Shown piece by piece: positions 14,833 through 24,186 of a DNA stretch of 64,000 nucleotides (position 1 is its first letter; every line of letters starts with the position of its first letter). Source of the DNA: Phenylobacterium deserti. GTDB taxonomy: Bacteria > Pseudomonadota > Alphaproteobacteria > Caulobacterales > Caulobacteraceae. Under the pieces are notes generated by a model, which was not told where the DNA came from, did not search any database, and saw nothing but the letters and a program-made list of their open reading frames with translations. A program made the translations under genes and the position numbers. Location: NCBI GenBank assembly GCA_943332615.1, contig CALQQB010000003.1:1-64000 (forward strand), read 5' to 3'.

Positions 14833-16545
14833 ATGGCTGACGATATGAGCCTGTCTCCCTCGCGTGACGATTTCGCCGCGCTGCTCGACGAGTCCCTCGG
14901 CGGACGTGACTTCATGGAAGGCCAGGTTGTCCACGGCAAGGTCGTGGCGATCGAGAAGGACTTCGCGATCATCGATGTCGGTCTGAAGACCGAAGGCCGC
15001 ATCTCGCTGAAGGAATTCGGCGTCGGCGAAGGCGAGTCGAAGGAGCCGCTCAAGGTTGGCGACAACGTCGAGGTGTTCCTCGAGCGCGTCGAGAACGCCA
15101 TGGGCGAAGCGGTCATCAGCCGCGAGAAGGCCCGTCGTGAAGAGGCCTGGACACGCCTTGAAGGCGTCTACGAGAAGAACGAGCCGGTGATGGGCGCCAT
15201 CGTCGGCCGCGTGAAGGGCGGCTTCACCGTCGACCTGGGCGGCGCCTCGGCGTTCCTGCCGGGCAGCCAGGTCGATATCCGCCCGGTGCGCGATGTCGGC
15301 CCGCTGATGGGCAAGGAACAGCCGTTCGCGATCCTGAAGATGGATCGTCCCCGCGGGAACATCGTGGTCTCGCGCCGCGCCATCCTGGAAGAAGCCCGCG
15401 CCGAGCAGCGCACCGAGCTGGTCAGCCAGCTGGTTGAGGGTGAAGTCCGCGAAGGCGTCGTCAAGAACATCACCGACTACGGCGCGTTCGTGGACCTGGG
15501 CGGCATCGACGGCCTGCTGCACGTCACCGATATGAGCTGGAAGCGCGTCAACCACCCGAGCCAGGTGCTGGCGGTGGGCGACACGGTCAAGGTGCAGATC
15601 GTCAAGATCAACCCCGACACCCAGCGCATCTCGCTTGGCATGAAGCAGCTGCAGTCCGATCCCTGGGACGGCGTGGAAGCCAAGTACCCGGTGGGCGCGA
15701 AGTTCACCGGCCGCATCACCAACATCACCGACTACGGCGCCTTCGTGGAGCTGGAAGCCGGTGTCGAGGGCCTGGTGCACGTCTCGGAAATGTCGTGGAC
15801 CAAGAAGAACGTCCATCCCGGCAAGATCGTCTCGACCTCGCAGGAAGTCGATGTGGTCGTGCTCGACGTGGATCCGTCCAAGCGCCGCGTCTCGCTCGGC
15901 CTCAAGCAGGCGATGGCCAACCCGTGGGACGCCTTCGTGGCCGCTCACCCGATCGGCTCGACCGTCGAGGGCGAAGTCAAGAACGCCACCGAGTTCGGCC
16001 TGTTCATCGGCCTGGAGAACGACATCGACGGCATGGTCCACCTGTCCGACCTGGACTGGGCGACCCCCGGCGAAGAGGCGATCGCCAAATATACCAAGGG
16101 CGAGACCGTCAAGGCCCGCGTGCTGGACGTCGATATCGAGAAGGAACGCATCTCGCTCGGCATCAAGCAGCTCGGCGGCGACCCGCTGCAGGGCGACACC
16201 TACCGCAAGGGCCAGACCGTCACCACGACGGTTACCGAGATCACCTCGGGCGGCATCGAAGTGAAGTTCGGCGAGGATGACGCGCCGATGTCGGCCTTCA
16301 TCCGCAAGTCGGACCTGAGCCGCGACCGCGCCGACCAGCGCCCCGAGCGTTTCGCCGTCGGCGACCGCCTGGACGCCCAGGTGACCAACGTCGACAAGGC
16401 GGCCCGCCGTATCGGGCTTTCGGTCAAGGCCCTGGAAATGGTCGAGGAAAAGGAAGCCATCGAGAAGTTCGGGTCCTCGGACTCCGGCGCCTCGCTGGGT
16501 GACATCCTCGGCGCGGCCCTGCGCGAGAAGGCCCAGAAGGAATAG
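14833..16545 (+). CDS. rpsA: 30S ribosomal protein S1
   Basis: 570 residues, full length with six S1 (OB-fold) repeats. The repeats are visible as recurring [12 protein letters not shown]-type strands, for instance [20 protein letters not shown] and [20 protein letters not shown], with the first two repeats degenerate as usual. S1 delivers mRNA to the 30S subunit. The start at 14833 ([20 protein letters not shown]) agrees with the family; the upstream extension is not needed. A 177-bp leader separates it from cmk. A strong terminator follows at 16571-16602. Confidence 0.97.
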   Translation: MADDMSLSPSRDDFAALLDESLGGRDFMEGQVVHGKVVAIEKDFAIIDVGLKTEGRISLKEFGVGEGESKEPLKVGDNVEVFLERVENAMGEAVISREKARREEAWTRLEGVYEKNEPVMGAIVGRVKGGFTVDLGGASAFLPGSQVDIRPVRDVGPLMGKEQPFAILKMDRPRGNIVVSRRAILEEARAEQRTELVSQLVEGEVREGVVKNITDYGAFVDLGGIDGLLHVTDMSWKRVNHPSQVLAVGDTVKVQIVKINPDTQRISLGMKQLQSDPWDGVEAKYPVGAKFTGRITNITDYGAFVELEAGVEGLVHVSEMSWTKKNVHPGKIVSTSQEVDVVVLDVDPSKRRVSLGLKQAMANPWDAFVAAHPIGSTVEGEVKNATEFGLFIGLENDIDGMVHLSDLDWATPGEEAIAKYTKGETVKARVLDVDIEKERISLGIKQLGGDPLQGDTYRKGQTVTTTVTEITSGGIEVKFGEDDAPMSAFIRKSDLSRDRADQRPERFAVGDRLDAQVTNVDKAARRIGLSVKALEMVEEKEAIEKFGSSDSGASLGDILGAALREKAQKE

Positions 16546-16570
16546 TCCACGCTACACGCGCGGATTGCGG

Positions 16571-16602
16571 GCGGCGGATCGGGCAACCGGTCCGCCGCTT
16601 TT
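16571..16602 (+). terminator. Intrinsic terminator after rpsA
   Basis: gcggcgga (16571-16578) pairs with tccgccgc (16591-16598), with a 12-nt loop, followed by TTTT and CGTTT. Confidence 0.87.
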
Positions 16603-16729
16603 CGTTTACGCCGTAGCCGACCGCGGCGGCGCGGTGTTCAGCAAGCTTGACGGCAGGGCGCCAAACCGGCTTTTGCGCCTTGATCCGCGTGCGGCCTTCG
16701 CCCATGGTCGCGCAAGTTCGAGGGGCCTA

Positions 16730-17017
16730 ATGATCAAATCCGAACTCATCGCGACGCTCGCGGAGGAGAATCCGCATCTTACCCAGCGCGACATCGAGCG
16801 CGTGGTGGGTGTGATTCTTGAGCGGATGATCGAGGCGCTGGAGGACGGCGGCCGCGTGGAGCTGCGCGGCTTTGGGGCGCTCTCGGTGCGTTCACGTGAG
16901 GCGCGCGCCGGCCGCAACCCGCGCACGGGTGAGCCCGTCGATGTGCGGGCCAAGCACGTGCCCTTCTTCAAGAGCGGCAAGGAGCTGCGCGAGCGGCTGA
17001 ACGCCGACGACGAATAG
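16730..17017 (+). CDS. ihfB: Integration host factor beta subunit
   Basis: 95 residues from the ATG at 16730 with GAGGGG five bases upstream. Sequence-specific DNA-bending protein working as a heterodimer with IhfA. HU/IHF fold throughout: [35 protein letters not shown], the beta-arm [20 protein letters not shown] with the intercalating proline in [10 protein letters not shown], and [14 protein letters not shown]. Located downstream of rpsA as in most proteobacteria, 24 bp ahead of mscL. Confidence 0.96.
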   Translation: MIKSELIATLAEENPHLTQRDIERVVGVILERMIEALEDGGRVELRGFGALSVRSREARAGRNPRTGEPVDVRAKHVPFFKSGKELRERLNADDE

Positions 17018-17041
17018 TTCAGCTTTCGGAGGGCTCGCATC

Positions 17042-17473
17042 TTGAGCATCTTCACGGAATTCCGCGAGTTCATCGCGCGCGGCAATGTGGTCGATCTGGC
17101 GGTCGGCGTGATCGTCGGCGCGGCCTTCAACGACATCGTCAAGAGCCTGGTGGACGACGTGGTGATGCCGCCGGTCGGCCTGATGCTGTCGGGTTTCGAC
17201 TTCGCCAACCTGCAGTGGGTGTTGAAGGCCGACAATCCGCTGACCAAGGCCGACGAGCTGGTGGCGATCAAATACGGCCACTTCTTCAATATCTCGCTGA
17301 AGTTCGTGATCATCGCCTGGGTGGTGTTCATGTTGGTGAAGGGCGTCAACGCCGTCCGCCGCTTCGAGGACGAACAGGCTGGCAAGCCGGTCGTGCCGCC
17401 CAAGCCGCCGACGCCGCAGGAAGCCCTGCTGATCCAGATCCGCGACCTGCTTGAGGCCGGGCGCAAGGGTTGA
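17042..17473 (+). CDS. mscL: Large-conductance mechanosensitive channel MscL, copy 1
   Basis: 143 residues from TTG at 17042 (GGAGGG eight bases upstream). MscL opens under membrane tension to release solutes on osmotic downshock. N-terminal helix EFREFIARGNVVDLAVGVIV is the S1/TM1 start. TM1 continues GAAFNDIVKSLVDDVVMPPV, a periplasmic loop follows (NLQWVLKADNPLTKADELVA), then TM2 (LKFVIIAWVVFMLVKGVNAV) and a proline-rich linker with C-terminal amphipathic helix. A second mscL follows 95 bp downstream. Confidence 0.95.
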   Translation: MSIFTEFREFIARGNVVDLAVGVIVGAAFNDIVKSLVDDVVMPPVGLMLSGFDFANLQWVLKADNPLTKADELVAIKYGHFFNISLKFVIIAWVVFMLVKGVNAVRRFEDEQAGKPVVPPKPPTPQEALLIQIRDLLEAGRKG

Positions 17474-17568
17474 CCCCCCTCCGGGCGCCGGTTGACGCTG
17501 CGCGCGAATATGCCGCCTCCTTGCGGCACAAGCCGGCGAGGTCTCGCTGGCGTGACAGGGAGCGTCTG

Positions 17569-17979
17569 ATGGGTATGTTCTCGGAATTCCGCGAGTTCAT
17601 CGCGCGCGGCAACGTGGTCGATCTCGCGGTCGGCGTGATCATCGGGGCCGCCTTCAACGACATCGTCAAGGTGCTGGTCGATCAGGTAATCATGCCGCCG
17701 ATCGGCATGCTGTTGTCAGGGGTCGATTTCGCCAAGCTGGAGTGGGTGCTCAAAGCCGACGACCCGGCGACCAAGGCCAGCGAGGCCGTGGCGATCCAGT
17801 ACGGGGCGCTGGTCAACGCCGGCATCAAATTCGTGATCGTGGCCTGGGTGGTGTTCCTGATCGTGAAGGCCGTGAATTCGCTCCGCCGCGAGCCGCCGCC
17901 CGCCGATGCCGCCCCGGCCCCGCCGCCCCCGCAGGAAGCGCTGCTGGGCGAAATCCGCGATCTGCTGAAGGCGCGGTAG
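17569..17979 (+). CDS. mscL: Large-conductance mechanosensitive channel MscL, copy 2
   Basis: 136 residues from ATG at 17569 (AGGGAG seven bases upstream). Same topology as copy 1: EFREFIARGNVVDLAVGVII, DQVIMPPIGMLLSG, LEWVLKADDPATKASEAVA and IKFVIVAWVVFLIVKAVNSL. It diverges in the loop and in the proline/alanine-rich C-terminus (PPPADAAPAPPPPQEALLGE). The two genes look like a tandem duplication that has drifted. They may form different gating thresholds or mixed pentamers; that is inference. Confidence 0.94.
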   Translation: MGMFSEFREFIARGNVVDLAVGVIIGAAFNDIVKVLVDQVIMPPIGMLLSGVDFAKLEWVLKADDPATKASEAVAIQYGALVNAGIKFVIVAWVVFLIVKAVNSLRREPPPADAAPAPPPPQEALLGEIRDLLKAR

Positions 17980-17992
17980 CGACGTTCGCGCC

Positions 17993-18036
17993 CTGCTCGC
18001 TATCGCGAGCGGTCCCTCCCCATTAAGGGAGAGAGG
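17993..18036. repeat. Dispersed palindrome forming the trpF ribosome-binding region
   Basis: ctgctcgctatcgcgagcgg then tccctccccattaagggaga is a variant of the palindromes at 2021-2061 and 43006-43107. CTCCC (18016-18020) can pair with GGGAG (18027-18031), which is part of the purine tract serving as trpF Shine-Dalgarno. Confidence 0.55.
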
Positions 18037-18681
18037 ATGAGCGTTAAGACGAAGATCTGTGGACTGACGACCCCGGAGGCGGTGTCGGCCGCTGTCGAGG
18101 GTGGCGCGGGCTGGCTGGGATTTGCGTTCTTCGCCAGGAGCCCGCGCAACATCGCGCCGGATGCGGCGGCGCGCCTGGCGCCGCTGGCGCGGGCGAAGAA
18201 CGTGAAGATCGTGGCGCTGATGGTCGATCCCAGTGACGTGGAACTGGATCGCATCGTCGCCGATCTGCGCCCCGATCTTCTCCAGCTGCACGGCAAGGAG
18301 ACCCCGGCGCGGGTGCGGGAGATCCGCCAGCGCTCGGGCCTGGGGATCATCAAGGCGCTGCCGGTCGCCGACAGCGCCGACCTGGCCGCCGCCACCGCCT
18401 ACGACCCCCTGGTCGAGCACCTGATGTTCGACGCCAAGCCGCCGAAGGACGCCGATCGCCCTGGCGGCCACGGGGGCGCGTTCGACTGGGCCCTGCTGGC
18501 CGGCCGCCGGTTCGCCAGGCCCTGGTTCCTGGCCGGCGGCCTGGATCCCTGGAATGTGGCGGGCGCGATCGCGGCCTCCGGCGCGCCGCTGGTTGACGTT
18601 TCCTCTGGCGTGGAGCGCGGTCCCGGACTAAAGGACCCGGCCTTGATCACGGCGTTTCTCGACGCGGTCCGTCGCGCCTGA
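18037..18681 (+). CDS. trpF: Phosphoribosylanthranilate isomerase
   Basis: 214 residues. Converts phosphoribosylanthranilate to CdRP in tryptophan synthesis. TIM-barrel motifs: VKTKICGLTTPEAVSAAVEG with the catalytic Cys7, GWLGFAFFARSPRNIAPD, LLQLHGKETPARVREI and the phosphate loops FLAGGLDPWNV and VDVSSGVERGPGLKD. The start at 18037 has GGGAGAGAGG directly upstream, all inside a repeat element. First gene of trpF-trpB-trpA-accD-folC, a widespread alphaproteobacterial operon. Confidence 0.97.
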   Translation: MSVKTKICGLTTPEAVSAAVEGGAGWLGFAFFARSPRNIAPDAAARLAPLARAKNVKIVALMVDPSDVELDRIVADLRPDLLQLHGKETPARVREIRQRSGLGIIKALPVADSADLAAATAYDPLVEHLMFDAKPPKDADRPGGHGGAFDWALLAGRRFARPWFLAGGLDPWNVAGAIAASGAPLVDVSSGVERGPGLKDPALITAFLDAVRRA

Positions 18682-18711
18682 GACCAGTCCTGAGACCAGT
18701 ACAGAATCTCG

Positions 18712-19947
18712 ATGAACGCGCCAAACACCGCTCAACCGGCCATCCCGAACGACTACGCCGCCTACCCCGACGCCCGCGGGCGCTTCGGCGACTACGGCGG
18801 CCAGTATGTGCCCGAGACCCTGATGCCGCTGGTCCATGACCTGGACGCGGCCTATGCGGCGGCCAAGGCCGACGAGGGCTTCCAGGCCGAACTCGCCGAC
18901 TACCTGATCCACTACGTCGGCCGCCCCAGCCCGCTCTACTTCGCCGCCCGCCTGACCGAGCATTTCGGCGGTGCGAAAATCTACCTGAAGCGCGAGGAGC
19001 TGAATCACACCGGCTCGCACAAGATCAACAACTGCATGGGCCAGATTCTGCTGGCCATGCGGATGGGCAAGACCCGGATCATCGCCGAGACCGGGGCCGG
19101 CCAGCACGGCGTCGCCACCGCCACGGTCTGCGCCCGCTTCGGCCTGCCCTGCATCGTCTACATGGGCGCGGTGGATGTGGAACGGCAGAAGCCCAACGTC
19201 TTCCGGATGAACCTGCTGGGCGCCGAAGTCCGGCCGGTGACCTCCGGCTCGGCCACCCTCAAGGACGCCATGAATGAGGCGTTGCGGGACTGGGTCACCA
19301 ACGTCCACGATACCTACTACCTGATCGGCACAGCGGCGGGCATGCACCCCTATCCGGCGATGGTCCGTGACTTCCAGGCGATCATCGGGCGCGAGACGCG
19401 TGCGCAGATTCTGGAGATGGAGGGTCGACTTCCCGACGCGGTCGTAGCTTGCGTCGGCGGCGGTTCCAACGCCATCGGCCTGTTCCACCCGTTCCTCAAC
19501 GACGAGGGCGTCAAGATCATCGGCGTCGAGGCGGCGGGGTCTGGCCTGGACAGCGGCCGGCATGCGGCGGCCATCAACGGCGGCCGTCCGGGCGTGCTGC
19601 ACGGCAACCTGACCTACCTGTTGCAGGACCGCGAAGGCCAGATCGAGGAGGCGCATTCCATCTCGGCCGGCCTCGACTATCCCGGCATCGGGCCGGAACA
19701 TTCCTGGCTGCACGACGTCGGTCGCGCCACCTATCTGTCGGCGACGGACGCCGAGTCGCTGGACGCCTTCATGCTGCTGTCGAAGCTGGAGGGCATCCTG
19801 CCGGCTATCGAGACCGCGCACGCCCTGGCCCGCATCGGCGACATCGCCAAGGACGTGGGCAAGGGCGGCATCGTGGTGCTGAACCTCTCCGGGCGCGGCG
19901 ACAAGGACGTGAACACCGTGGCCGCGCATCTTGGCCGTACGATCTAG
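18712..19947 (+). CDS. trpB: Tryptophan synthase beta chain
   Basis: 411 residues. PLP enzyme that joins indole to serine. Start gives [20 protein letters not shown], then [21 protein letters not shown] lysine in [16 protein letters not shown]; ammonium/phosphate loop in [15 protein letters not shown]; substrate loop [13 protein letters not shown]. Begins 30 bp after trpF and ends 12 bp before trpA, with which it forms the channelled complex. Confidence 0.98.
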   Translation: MNAPNTAQPAIPNDYAAYPDARGRFGDYGGQYVPETLMPLVHDLDAAYAAAKADEGFQAELADYLIHYVGRPSPLYFAARLTEHFGGAKIYLKREELNHTGSHKINNCMGQILLAMRMGKTRIIAETGAGQHGVATATVCARFGLPCIVYMGAVDVERQKPNVFRMNLLGAEVRPVTSGSATLKDAMNEALRDWVTNVHDTYYLIGTAAGMHPYPAMVRDFQAIIGRETRAQILEMEGRLPDAVVACVGGGSNAIGLFHPFLNDEGVKIIGVEAAGSGLDSGRHAAAINGGRPGVLHGNLTYLLQDREGQIEEAHSISAGLDYPGIGPEHSWLHDVGRATYLSATDAESLDAFMLLSKLEGILPAIETAHALARIGDIAKDVGKGGIVVLNLSGRGDKDVNTVAAHLGRTI

Positions 19948-19959
19948 GGGGCCAGCAAT

Positions 19960-20793
19960 TTGAGTAAGTCCCGCATCGAGGCGCGGTTCGCCGCGCTGAA
20001 GGCCGAGGGCCGGGCCGCCTTCGTGCCCTATGTCATGGCCGGCGATCCCGACGCGGCGACCGCGCTGGCTATTCTCAAGGGCCTGCCCGGCGCCGGCGCC
20101 GACCTGATCGAAGTCGGCTTCCCGTTCTCCGATCCCATGGCCGAGGGCCCGCCGATCCAGCGCGCGGCGCAGCGGGCGCTCAGCAAGGGCATGACCCTGC
20201 AGGGCACGCTGGACCAGGTGCGTGCCTTCCGCGAGGGCGACCAGACCACCCCGGTCATCCTGATGGGCTACACCAACCCGCTGATCACCTGGGGCCTGGA
20301 GGCCTTCGCGCGGGATGCTTCGGCCGCCGGCGTCGATGGCCTGATCATCGTCGACACGCCGCCTGAAGAGTCCGGCCCGCTGGCCGACGCCTGCGACGCC
20401 CACGACATCTCGCTGATCCGCCTGGCCACCCCCACCAGCGACGATGCACGCCTGAAGGTGGTCGTCGCCCGCACCTCGGGCTTCGTCTACTACGTCTCGG
20501 TCGCCGGCGTGACCGGGGTGAAGGAAGCCGACGCCGAGGCTGTCGCCCCGCAGGTGGCGCGGGTGCGCCGCGCCTCGGGCCTGCCGGTCGCCGTCGGTTT
20601 CGGCATCAAGACGCCGGAACGCGCCGCCGCCATCGCCAGGGTCGCCGATGCCGTGGTGGTCGGCTCCGCGCTGGTGGACGAGGTGGCTGAGGCCGTGGCG
20701 TTGAACGAAGACGTGACCGCACGGGTGCTTTCCAAAGTGGCCGCGCTGGCTAAGGCTGTGCGCCTGGCGCGCCAGGATCTGGCGACAGTTTGA
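19960..20793 (+). CDS. trpA: Tryptophan synthase alpha chain
   Basis: 277 residues from TTG at 19960 (12 bp after trpB, GGGGG upstream). Cleaves indole-3-glycerol phosphate. TIM barrel with catalytic Glu in ADLIEVGFPFSDPMAEGPPI and Asp in LIIVDTPPEES; phosphate loops GFGIKTPERAAAIAR and VVVGSALV. Its stop overlaps the TTG start of accD (TTGA). Confidence 0.97.
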   Translation: MSKSRIEARFAALKAEGRAAFVPYVMAGDPDAATALAILKGLPGAGADLIEVGFPFSDPMAEGPPIQRAAQRALSKGMTLQGTLDQVRAFREGDQTTPVILMGYTNPLITWGLEAFARDASAAGVDGLIIVDTPPEESGPLADACDAHDISLIRLATPTSDDARLKVVVARTSGFVYYVSVAGVTGVKEADAEAVAPQVARVRRASGLPVAVGFGIKTPERAAAIARVADAVVVGSALVDEVAEAVALNEDVTARVLSKVAALAKAVRLARQDLATV

Positions 20794-21698
20794 GCACCAT
20801 GGACGAAAAGCCCGCCCGCCCTGCCCATCCTCGTGAACGCCGCGGCTGGCTCTCCCGGATCGCGCCCGGCGTGCGGAACATCACCAAGCGCGACACGCCT
20901 GACAACCTCTGGGTCAAGTGCCCGGACACCGGCGAGATGCTGTACCGCCTGGACCTGGAGGCGGCGCTCTGGGTGACGCCCAGCGGCAGTCACATGCGCA
21001 TCGGCGCCAAGCTGCGCCTCGACTTCACCTTCGACGACGGAAAGTACGAGCGGATCGCCACGCCGGTGACGCTCGACGATCCGCTGAAGTTCCCCGATGT
21101 CACGCCCTACGTCGATAAGCTGGCGGCCGCCCGCAAGACCACCGGCGAACGGGATTCCATGGCCATCGCCTATGGCGAGATCGGCGGACAGCCGACGATG
21201 GTGGTGGTGCAGGACTTCTTCTTCCTGGGCGGCTCGCTGGGCATGGCGGCCGGCGAGACCTTTGTGAAGGCGGCCCAGGAGGCCGTGAAGCGGCAGGTTC
21301 CCCTGGTGATCTTCACCGCGTCGGGCGGCGCCCGGATGCAGGAGGGGACACTGTCGCTGATGCAGATGGCGCGTACCACCCTGGCGCTCAACGAAGTGAA
21401 GGCTGCGGGCCTGCCCTATGTGGTGGTTCTGACCGACCCGACTACCGGCGGCGTGACCGCCTCCTACGCCATGCTGGGCGACGTCCATCTGGCGGAGCCC
21501 AATGCCACCATCGGCTTTTCCGGCCGGCGCGTGATCGAACAGACTATCCGTGAAACCCTGCCGGCGAGCTTCCAGCGTTCGGAGTTTCTCGTCGAGCACG
21601 GGATGATCGACCAGGTCGTCGCGCGCAAGGACATCCCGGAAAAGCTGAGCTCGATCCTGAAGACGCTTATGATGGGGCGTGAACGCCTTTCCGCCTGA
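20790..21698 (+). CDS. accD: Acetyl-CoA carboxylase carboxyltransferase beta subunit
   Basis: 302 residues from TTG at 20790, overlapping the trpA stop; ATG 20799 is the alternative. Transfers carboxyl from biotin to acetyl-CoA with AccA. Crotonase-type core: ASGGARMQEGTLSLMQMART, LTDPTTGGVTASYAMLGDV and IGFSGRRVIEQTIRE. The N-terminal region that holds a four-Cys zinc ribbon in E. coli keeps only one Cys (WVKCPDTGEMLYRLDLE, later VTPSGSHMRI), so zinc binding there looks lost; I recall the same in other alphaproteobacteria. folC starts inside its 3' end. Confidence 0.96.
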   Translation: MSTMDEKPARPAHPRERRGWLSRIAPGVRNITKRDTPDNLWVKCPDTGEMLYRLDLEAALWVTPSGSHMRIGAKLRLDFTFDDGKYERIATPVTLDDPLKFPDVTPYVDKLAAARKTTGERDSMAIAYGEIGGQPTMVVVQDFFFLGGSLGMAAGETFVKAAQEAVKRQVPLVIFTASGGARMQEGTLSLMQMARTTLALNEVKAAGLPYVVVLTDPTTGGVTASYAMLGDVHLAEPNATIGFSGRRVIEQTIRETLPASFQRSEFLVEHGMIDQVVARKDIPEKLSSILKTLMMGRERLSA

Positions 21699-23046
21699 CC
21701 TGACACCCGATTCGGGCTCCTTCGATCCGGGCCACGATCCCATCCGCGCCTCCGACGCGGTGATCCAGCGGCTGCGCGCCAATCACCCGACCCTGATCGA
21801 CCTGACCACCGGCCGGGTGGAGCGGCTGCTGGCGGCGCTGGGCCGGCCGGACCTGAAGCTGCCGCCGGTGATCCATGTGGCCGGCACCAACGGCAAGGGC
21901 TCGACGGTGGCCTTTCTGCGCGCCATTGGCGAGGCGGCGGGCCTGCGGGTCCACGCGCTCACCTCGCCGCACCTCGTGCGCTTCGCCGAGCGCATCCGGC
22001 TGGCCGGAAAGCTGATCACCGACCAGCAGCTGACCGAACTCACGGAACGGATCGAAGCCGTCAACGCTGGTGAACCGATCAGCTTCTTCGAAATCACCAC
22101 GGTGCTGGCATTTCTCGCGTTCGCCGAGACGCCAGCCGACCTGTGCGTCGTCGAAGTGGGCCTGGGCGGCCGGTTCGACGCCACCAACATCTTCGCCGCC
22201 CCGGCGGTCAGCGTCATCACCCCGGTGGACTACGACCACGTGGAGCTGCTGGGCCCCGGCCTGCCGAAGATCGCCTGGGAGAAGGCCGGGATTATCAAGG
22301 CCGGCCGCCCGGTGGTGGTCGCGCGCCAGTCGGACGAGGCGCTGGAGATGATCGAGCGCGAGGCCGACGACCGCATGGCCCCGATGCTGCTGATGGGCCG
22401 GGATTTTGACGCCTGGGAAGAACGCGGCCGGCTCTTGGTGCAGATGCCCGAGCGCCTGTTGGACCTGCCGGCCCCCAGCCTGTTCGGCGGCTACCAGTTC
22501 GCCAACGCCGGGCTGGCGGTGGCCGCGGCGCTGACCTTCAACCGCGACCTGGCCGACGAGGACCTGGGCCGGGGCGTCGCCTCCACCGTCTGGCCGGCCC
22601 GTATGCAGCGCCTGACCGCCGGCCCGCTGGCGGCGCTGGCCCGCGCGCGCGGCGCCGACCTCTGGCTGGATGGCGGTCACAACCCCCACGCGGGCCGGGC
22701 GCTGGCCGAGGCCGCGTCACGCCTCATCGACCGGGACCCAAGGCCGCTGGTGCTGGTCACCGGCATGTTCGCGCGCAAGGACGCCGAGGGCTTTTTCCGG
22801 GCCTTCGCCGAGATGCGCCCGCGCCTGATCGTCACCACCTTTGACAGCCCGATCGCCGCCGGCACGGATGAACTGGTCGAGGCCGCGATCCGCGCCGGCC
22901 TGCAGCCCGAGACCTCCGCCAACGTCGCCGATGGCGTCGCACGCGCCCTGGAGACCGACGGTCCCGCCCCCCACGTGCTGATCTGCGGCGGCCTGCACTT
23001 CGCCGGCGAGGTCCTGGCGATGAGCCCGGAGACGTGGCCTAGTTGA
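21679..23046 (+). CDS. folC: Dihydrofolate synthase / folylpolyglutamate synthase
   Basis: 455 residues from GTG at 21679, overlapping accD by 20 bp. Adds glutamate to dihydropteroate and to reduced folates. Mur-ligase fold: ATP loop HVAGTNGKGSTVAFLRAIGE, then LTSPHLVRFAERIRLAG, VEVGLGGRFDATN and PVDYDHVELLG. C-terminal domain with LWLDGGHNPHAGRALAEAA and LVTGMFARKDAEGFF. The stop codon lies in the first unit of a 16-bp tandem repeat. Confidence 0.96.
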   Translation: MNAFPPDLTPDSGSFDPGHDPIRASDAVIQRLRANHPTLIDLTTGRVERLLAALGRPDLKLPPVIHVAGTNGKGSTVAFLRAIGEAAGLRVHALTSPHLVRFAERIRLAGKLITDQQLTELTERIEAVNAGEPISFFEITTVLAFLAFAETPADLCVVEVGLGGRFDATNIFAAPAVSVITPVDYDHVELLGPGLPKIAWEKAGIIKAGRPVVVARQSDEALEMIEREADDRMAPMLLMGRDFDAWEERGRLLVQMPERLLDLPAPSLFGGYQFANAGLAVAAALTFNRDLADEDLGRGVASTVWPARMQRLTAGPLAALARARGADLWLDGGHNPHAGRALAEAASRLIDRDPRPLVLVTGMFARKDAEGFFRAFAEMRPRLIVTTFDSPIAAGTDELVEAAIRAGLQPETSANVADGVARALETDGPAPHVLICGGLHFAGEVLAMSPETWPS

Positions 23047-23088
23047 GTTTGGGCCTAGTTGAGTTTGGGCCGATCTGAGTTTGGGCCG
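23041..23088. repeat. 16-bp tandem repeat, three copies plus a partial
   Basis: Units agttgagtttgggcct (23041-23056), agttgagtttgggccg (23057-23072) and atctgagtttgggccg (23073-23088), then a fading fourth copy. The folC stop TGA is in unit 1. It separates folC from the convergent GST gene. Confidence 0.85.
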
Positions 23089-23097
23089 AGCTGAGGC

Positions 23098-23745
23098 CTA
23101 TCCCAGGCTGAAACCGCTGGCCGCGACGGCGGCCTGGAGTTCGCCCAGCACGCGGACAGCGGCGGGGTGCTGCTGGGCGCGGGCGACGTAGGCGGCGACC
23201 TTCGGGTGGTCGGCCACCAGAGCCGGGCGCCCGACGACCGGGGCCACCATGGCCACCCCCATCAGGGCCGGGATCAGGACGCAGTCGGCGGTGGTGAGGG
23301 CCGGACCCACGATGAAGCCGTCATCGGCCATCAGCCCCTGGATCAGTCCGAGGCCGCGTTCGAAGTGGGCGAGCGCGAGGGCTGCGGCGGCCGCGACCTC
23401 GTCAGACCCGAATTTGTGGAACAGCTCCACCTGCGCCACCAGCAGCTCGGTCTCGGCGAACCGGCGGATGAGCGCTTCGCGCGCCCGCGCCTCGGGCCCG
23501 GCGGGCTTCAGCGGCGGCGTCGGGAAGCGGTCTTCGAGGTAGTCGAGGATCACCATGGACTCGGGGAGCGGCGTGCCGTCGTCCAGGATCAGGCATGGCA
23601 CCAGGCCCGTGAGCGAGACCTTGGTGTAGGCTTCGCTCCTCGGGCCGCCCGGCGGCGGCCCGATGGGAATGTCCAGTCCCTTGGCGTAGATCGCCAATCG
23701 GACCGGGGCGCTGAAGGGCGACAGATCTTCTGAATAGAGCTTCAC
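23098..23745 (-). CDS. Glutathione S-transferase family protein
   Basis: 215 residues. The N-terminal thioredoxin-like domain begins MKLYSEDLSPFSAPVRLAIY, with Ser9 or Ser12 candidates for thiol contact. It has the glutathione-binding turn (LTGLVPCLILDDGTPLPESM) with the cis-Pro and ES motif. The C-terminal helical domain includes GFIVGPALTTADCVLIPALM. The substrate is unknown. Last gene of the long minus-strand run, 25 bp after trxA. Confidence 0.88.
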   Translation of the reverse strand: MKLYSEDLSPFSAPVRLAIYAKGLDIPIGPPPGGPRSEAYTKVSLTGLVPCLILDDGTPLPESMVILDYLEDRFPTPPLKPAGPEARAREALIRRFAETELLVAQVELFHKFGSDEVAAAAALALAHFERGLGLIQGLMADDGFIVGPALTTADCVLIPALMGVAMVAPVVGRPALVADHPKVAAYVARAQQHPAAVRVLGELQAAVAASGFSLG

Positions 23746-23770
23746 CGTCCTGCCGCCTTTCAGATGGCCG

Positions 23771-24100
23771 TCAGGCGGCGACGCCGGCCTCGGTCAGCCA
23801 TTCGAGGATCTTCTGCTTGGGCATGGCGCCGACCTTCATCGAGGCCATCTGCCCGTCCTTGAACAGCATCATGGTGGGGATGCCGCGCACGCCGTAGCGC
23901 GAGGGGGTGGTCGGGCTCTGTTCGATGTCGAGCTTGGCGATCGTCACCTTGCCCTGCAGTTCGTCGGAGAGCTGTTCCAGGGCCGGCGCGATCTGCTTGC
24001 AAGGGCCGCACCACTCCGCCCAGAAGTCGACCAGGACCGGCTGGGACGAGCCCAGGACGTCGACCTGGAAGGAATCGTCGGTGACCTTGACGGTGGCCAT
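23771..24100 (-). CDS. trxA: Thioredoxin
   Basis: 109 residues, standard length. Cytoplasmic disulfide reductase. Active site WCGPC in VLVDFWAEWCGPCKQIAPAL, cis-Pro in GVRGIPTMMLFKDGQ. Purine-rich GAGGAG is seen upstream of the ATG. Lies 86 bp after addA, an arrangement recalled from other Caulobacterales. Confidence 0.97.
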   Translation of the reverse strand: MATVKVTDDSFQVDVLGSSQPVLVDFWAEWCGPCKQIAPALEQLSDELQGKVTIAKLDIEQSPTTPSRYGVRGIPTMMLFKDGQMASMKVGAMPKQKILEWLTEAGVAA

Positions 24101-24186
24101 GGCTTGAAACTCCTCTGCGCGGGGCTACACGGCGACGCCGGTCCGCGCTTGCTGATCCGCGCATGTAGGCGGGGTCCCCGACTGTA

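Noticed and set aside
14644-16041. 465-codon minus-strand frame opposite rpsA
   Set aside because: Shadow of ribosomal protein S1, which has all six repeats on the plus strand.
23041-23104. Possible CRISPR array
   Set aside because: Units are 16 bp and contiguous with no spacers.
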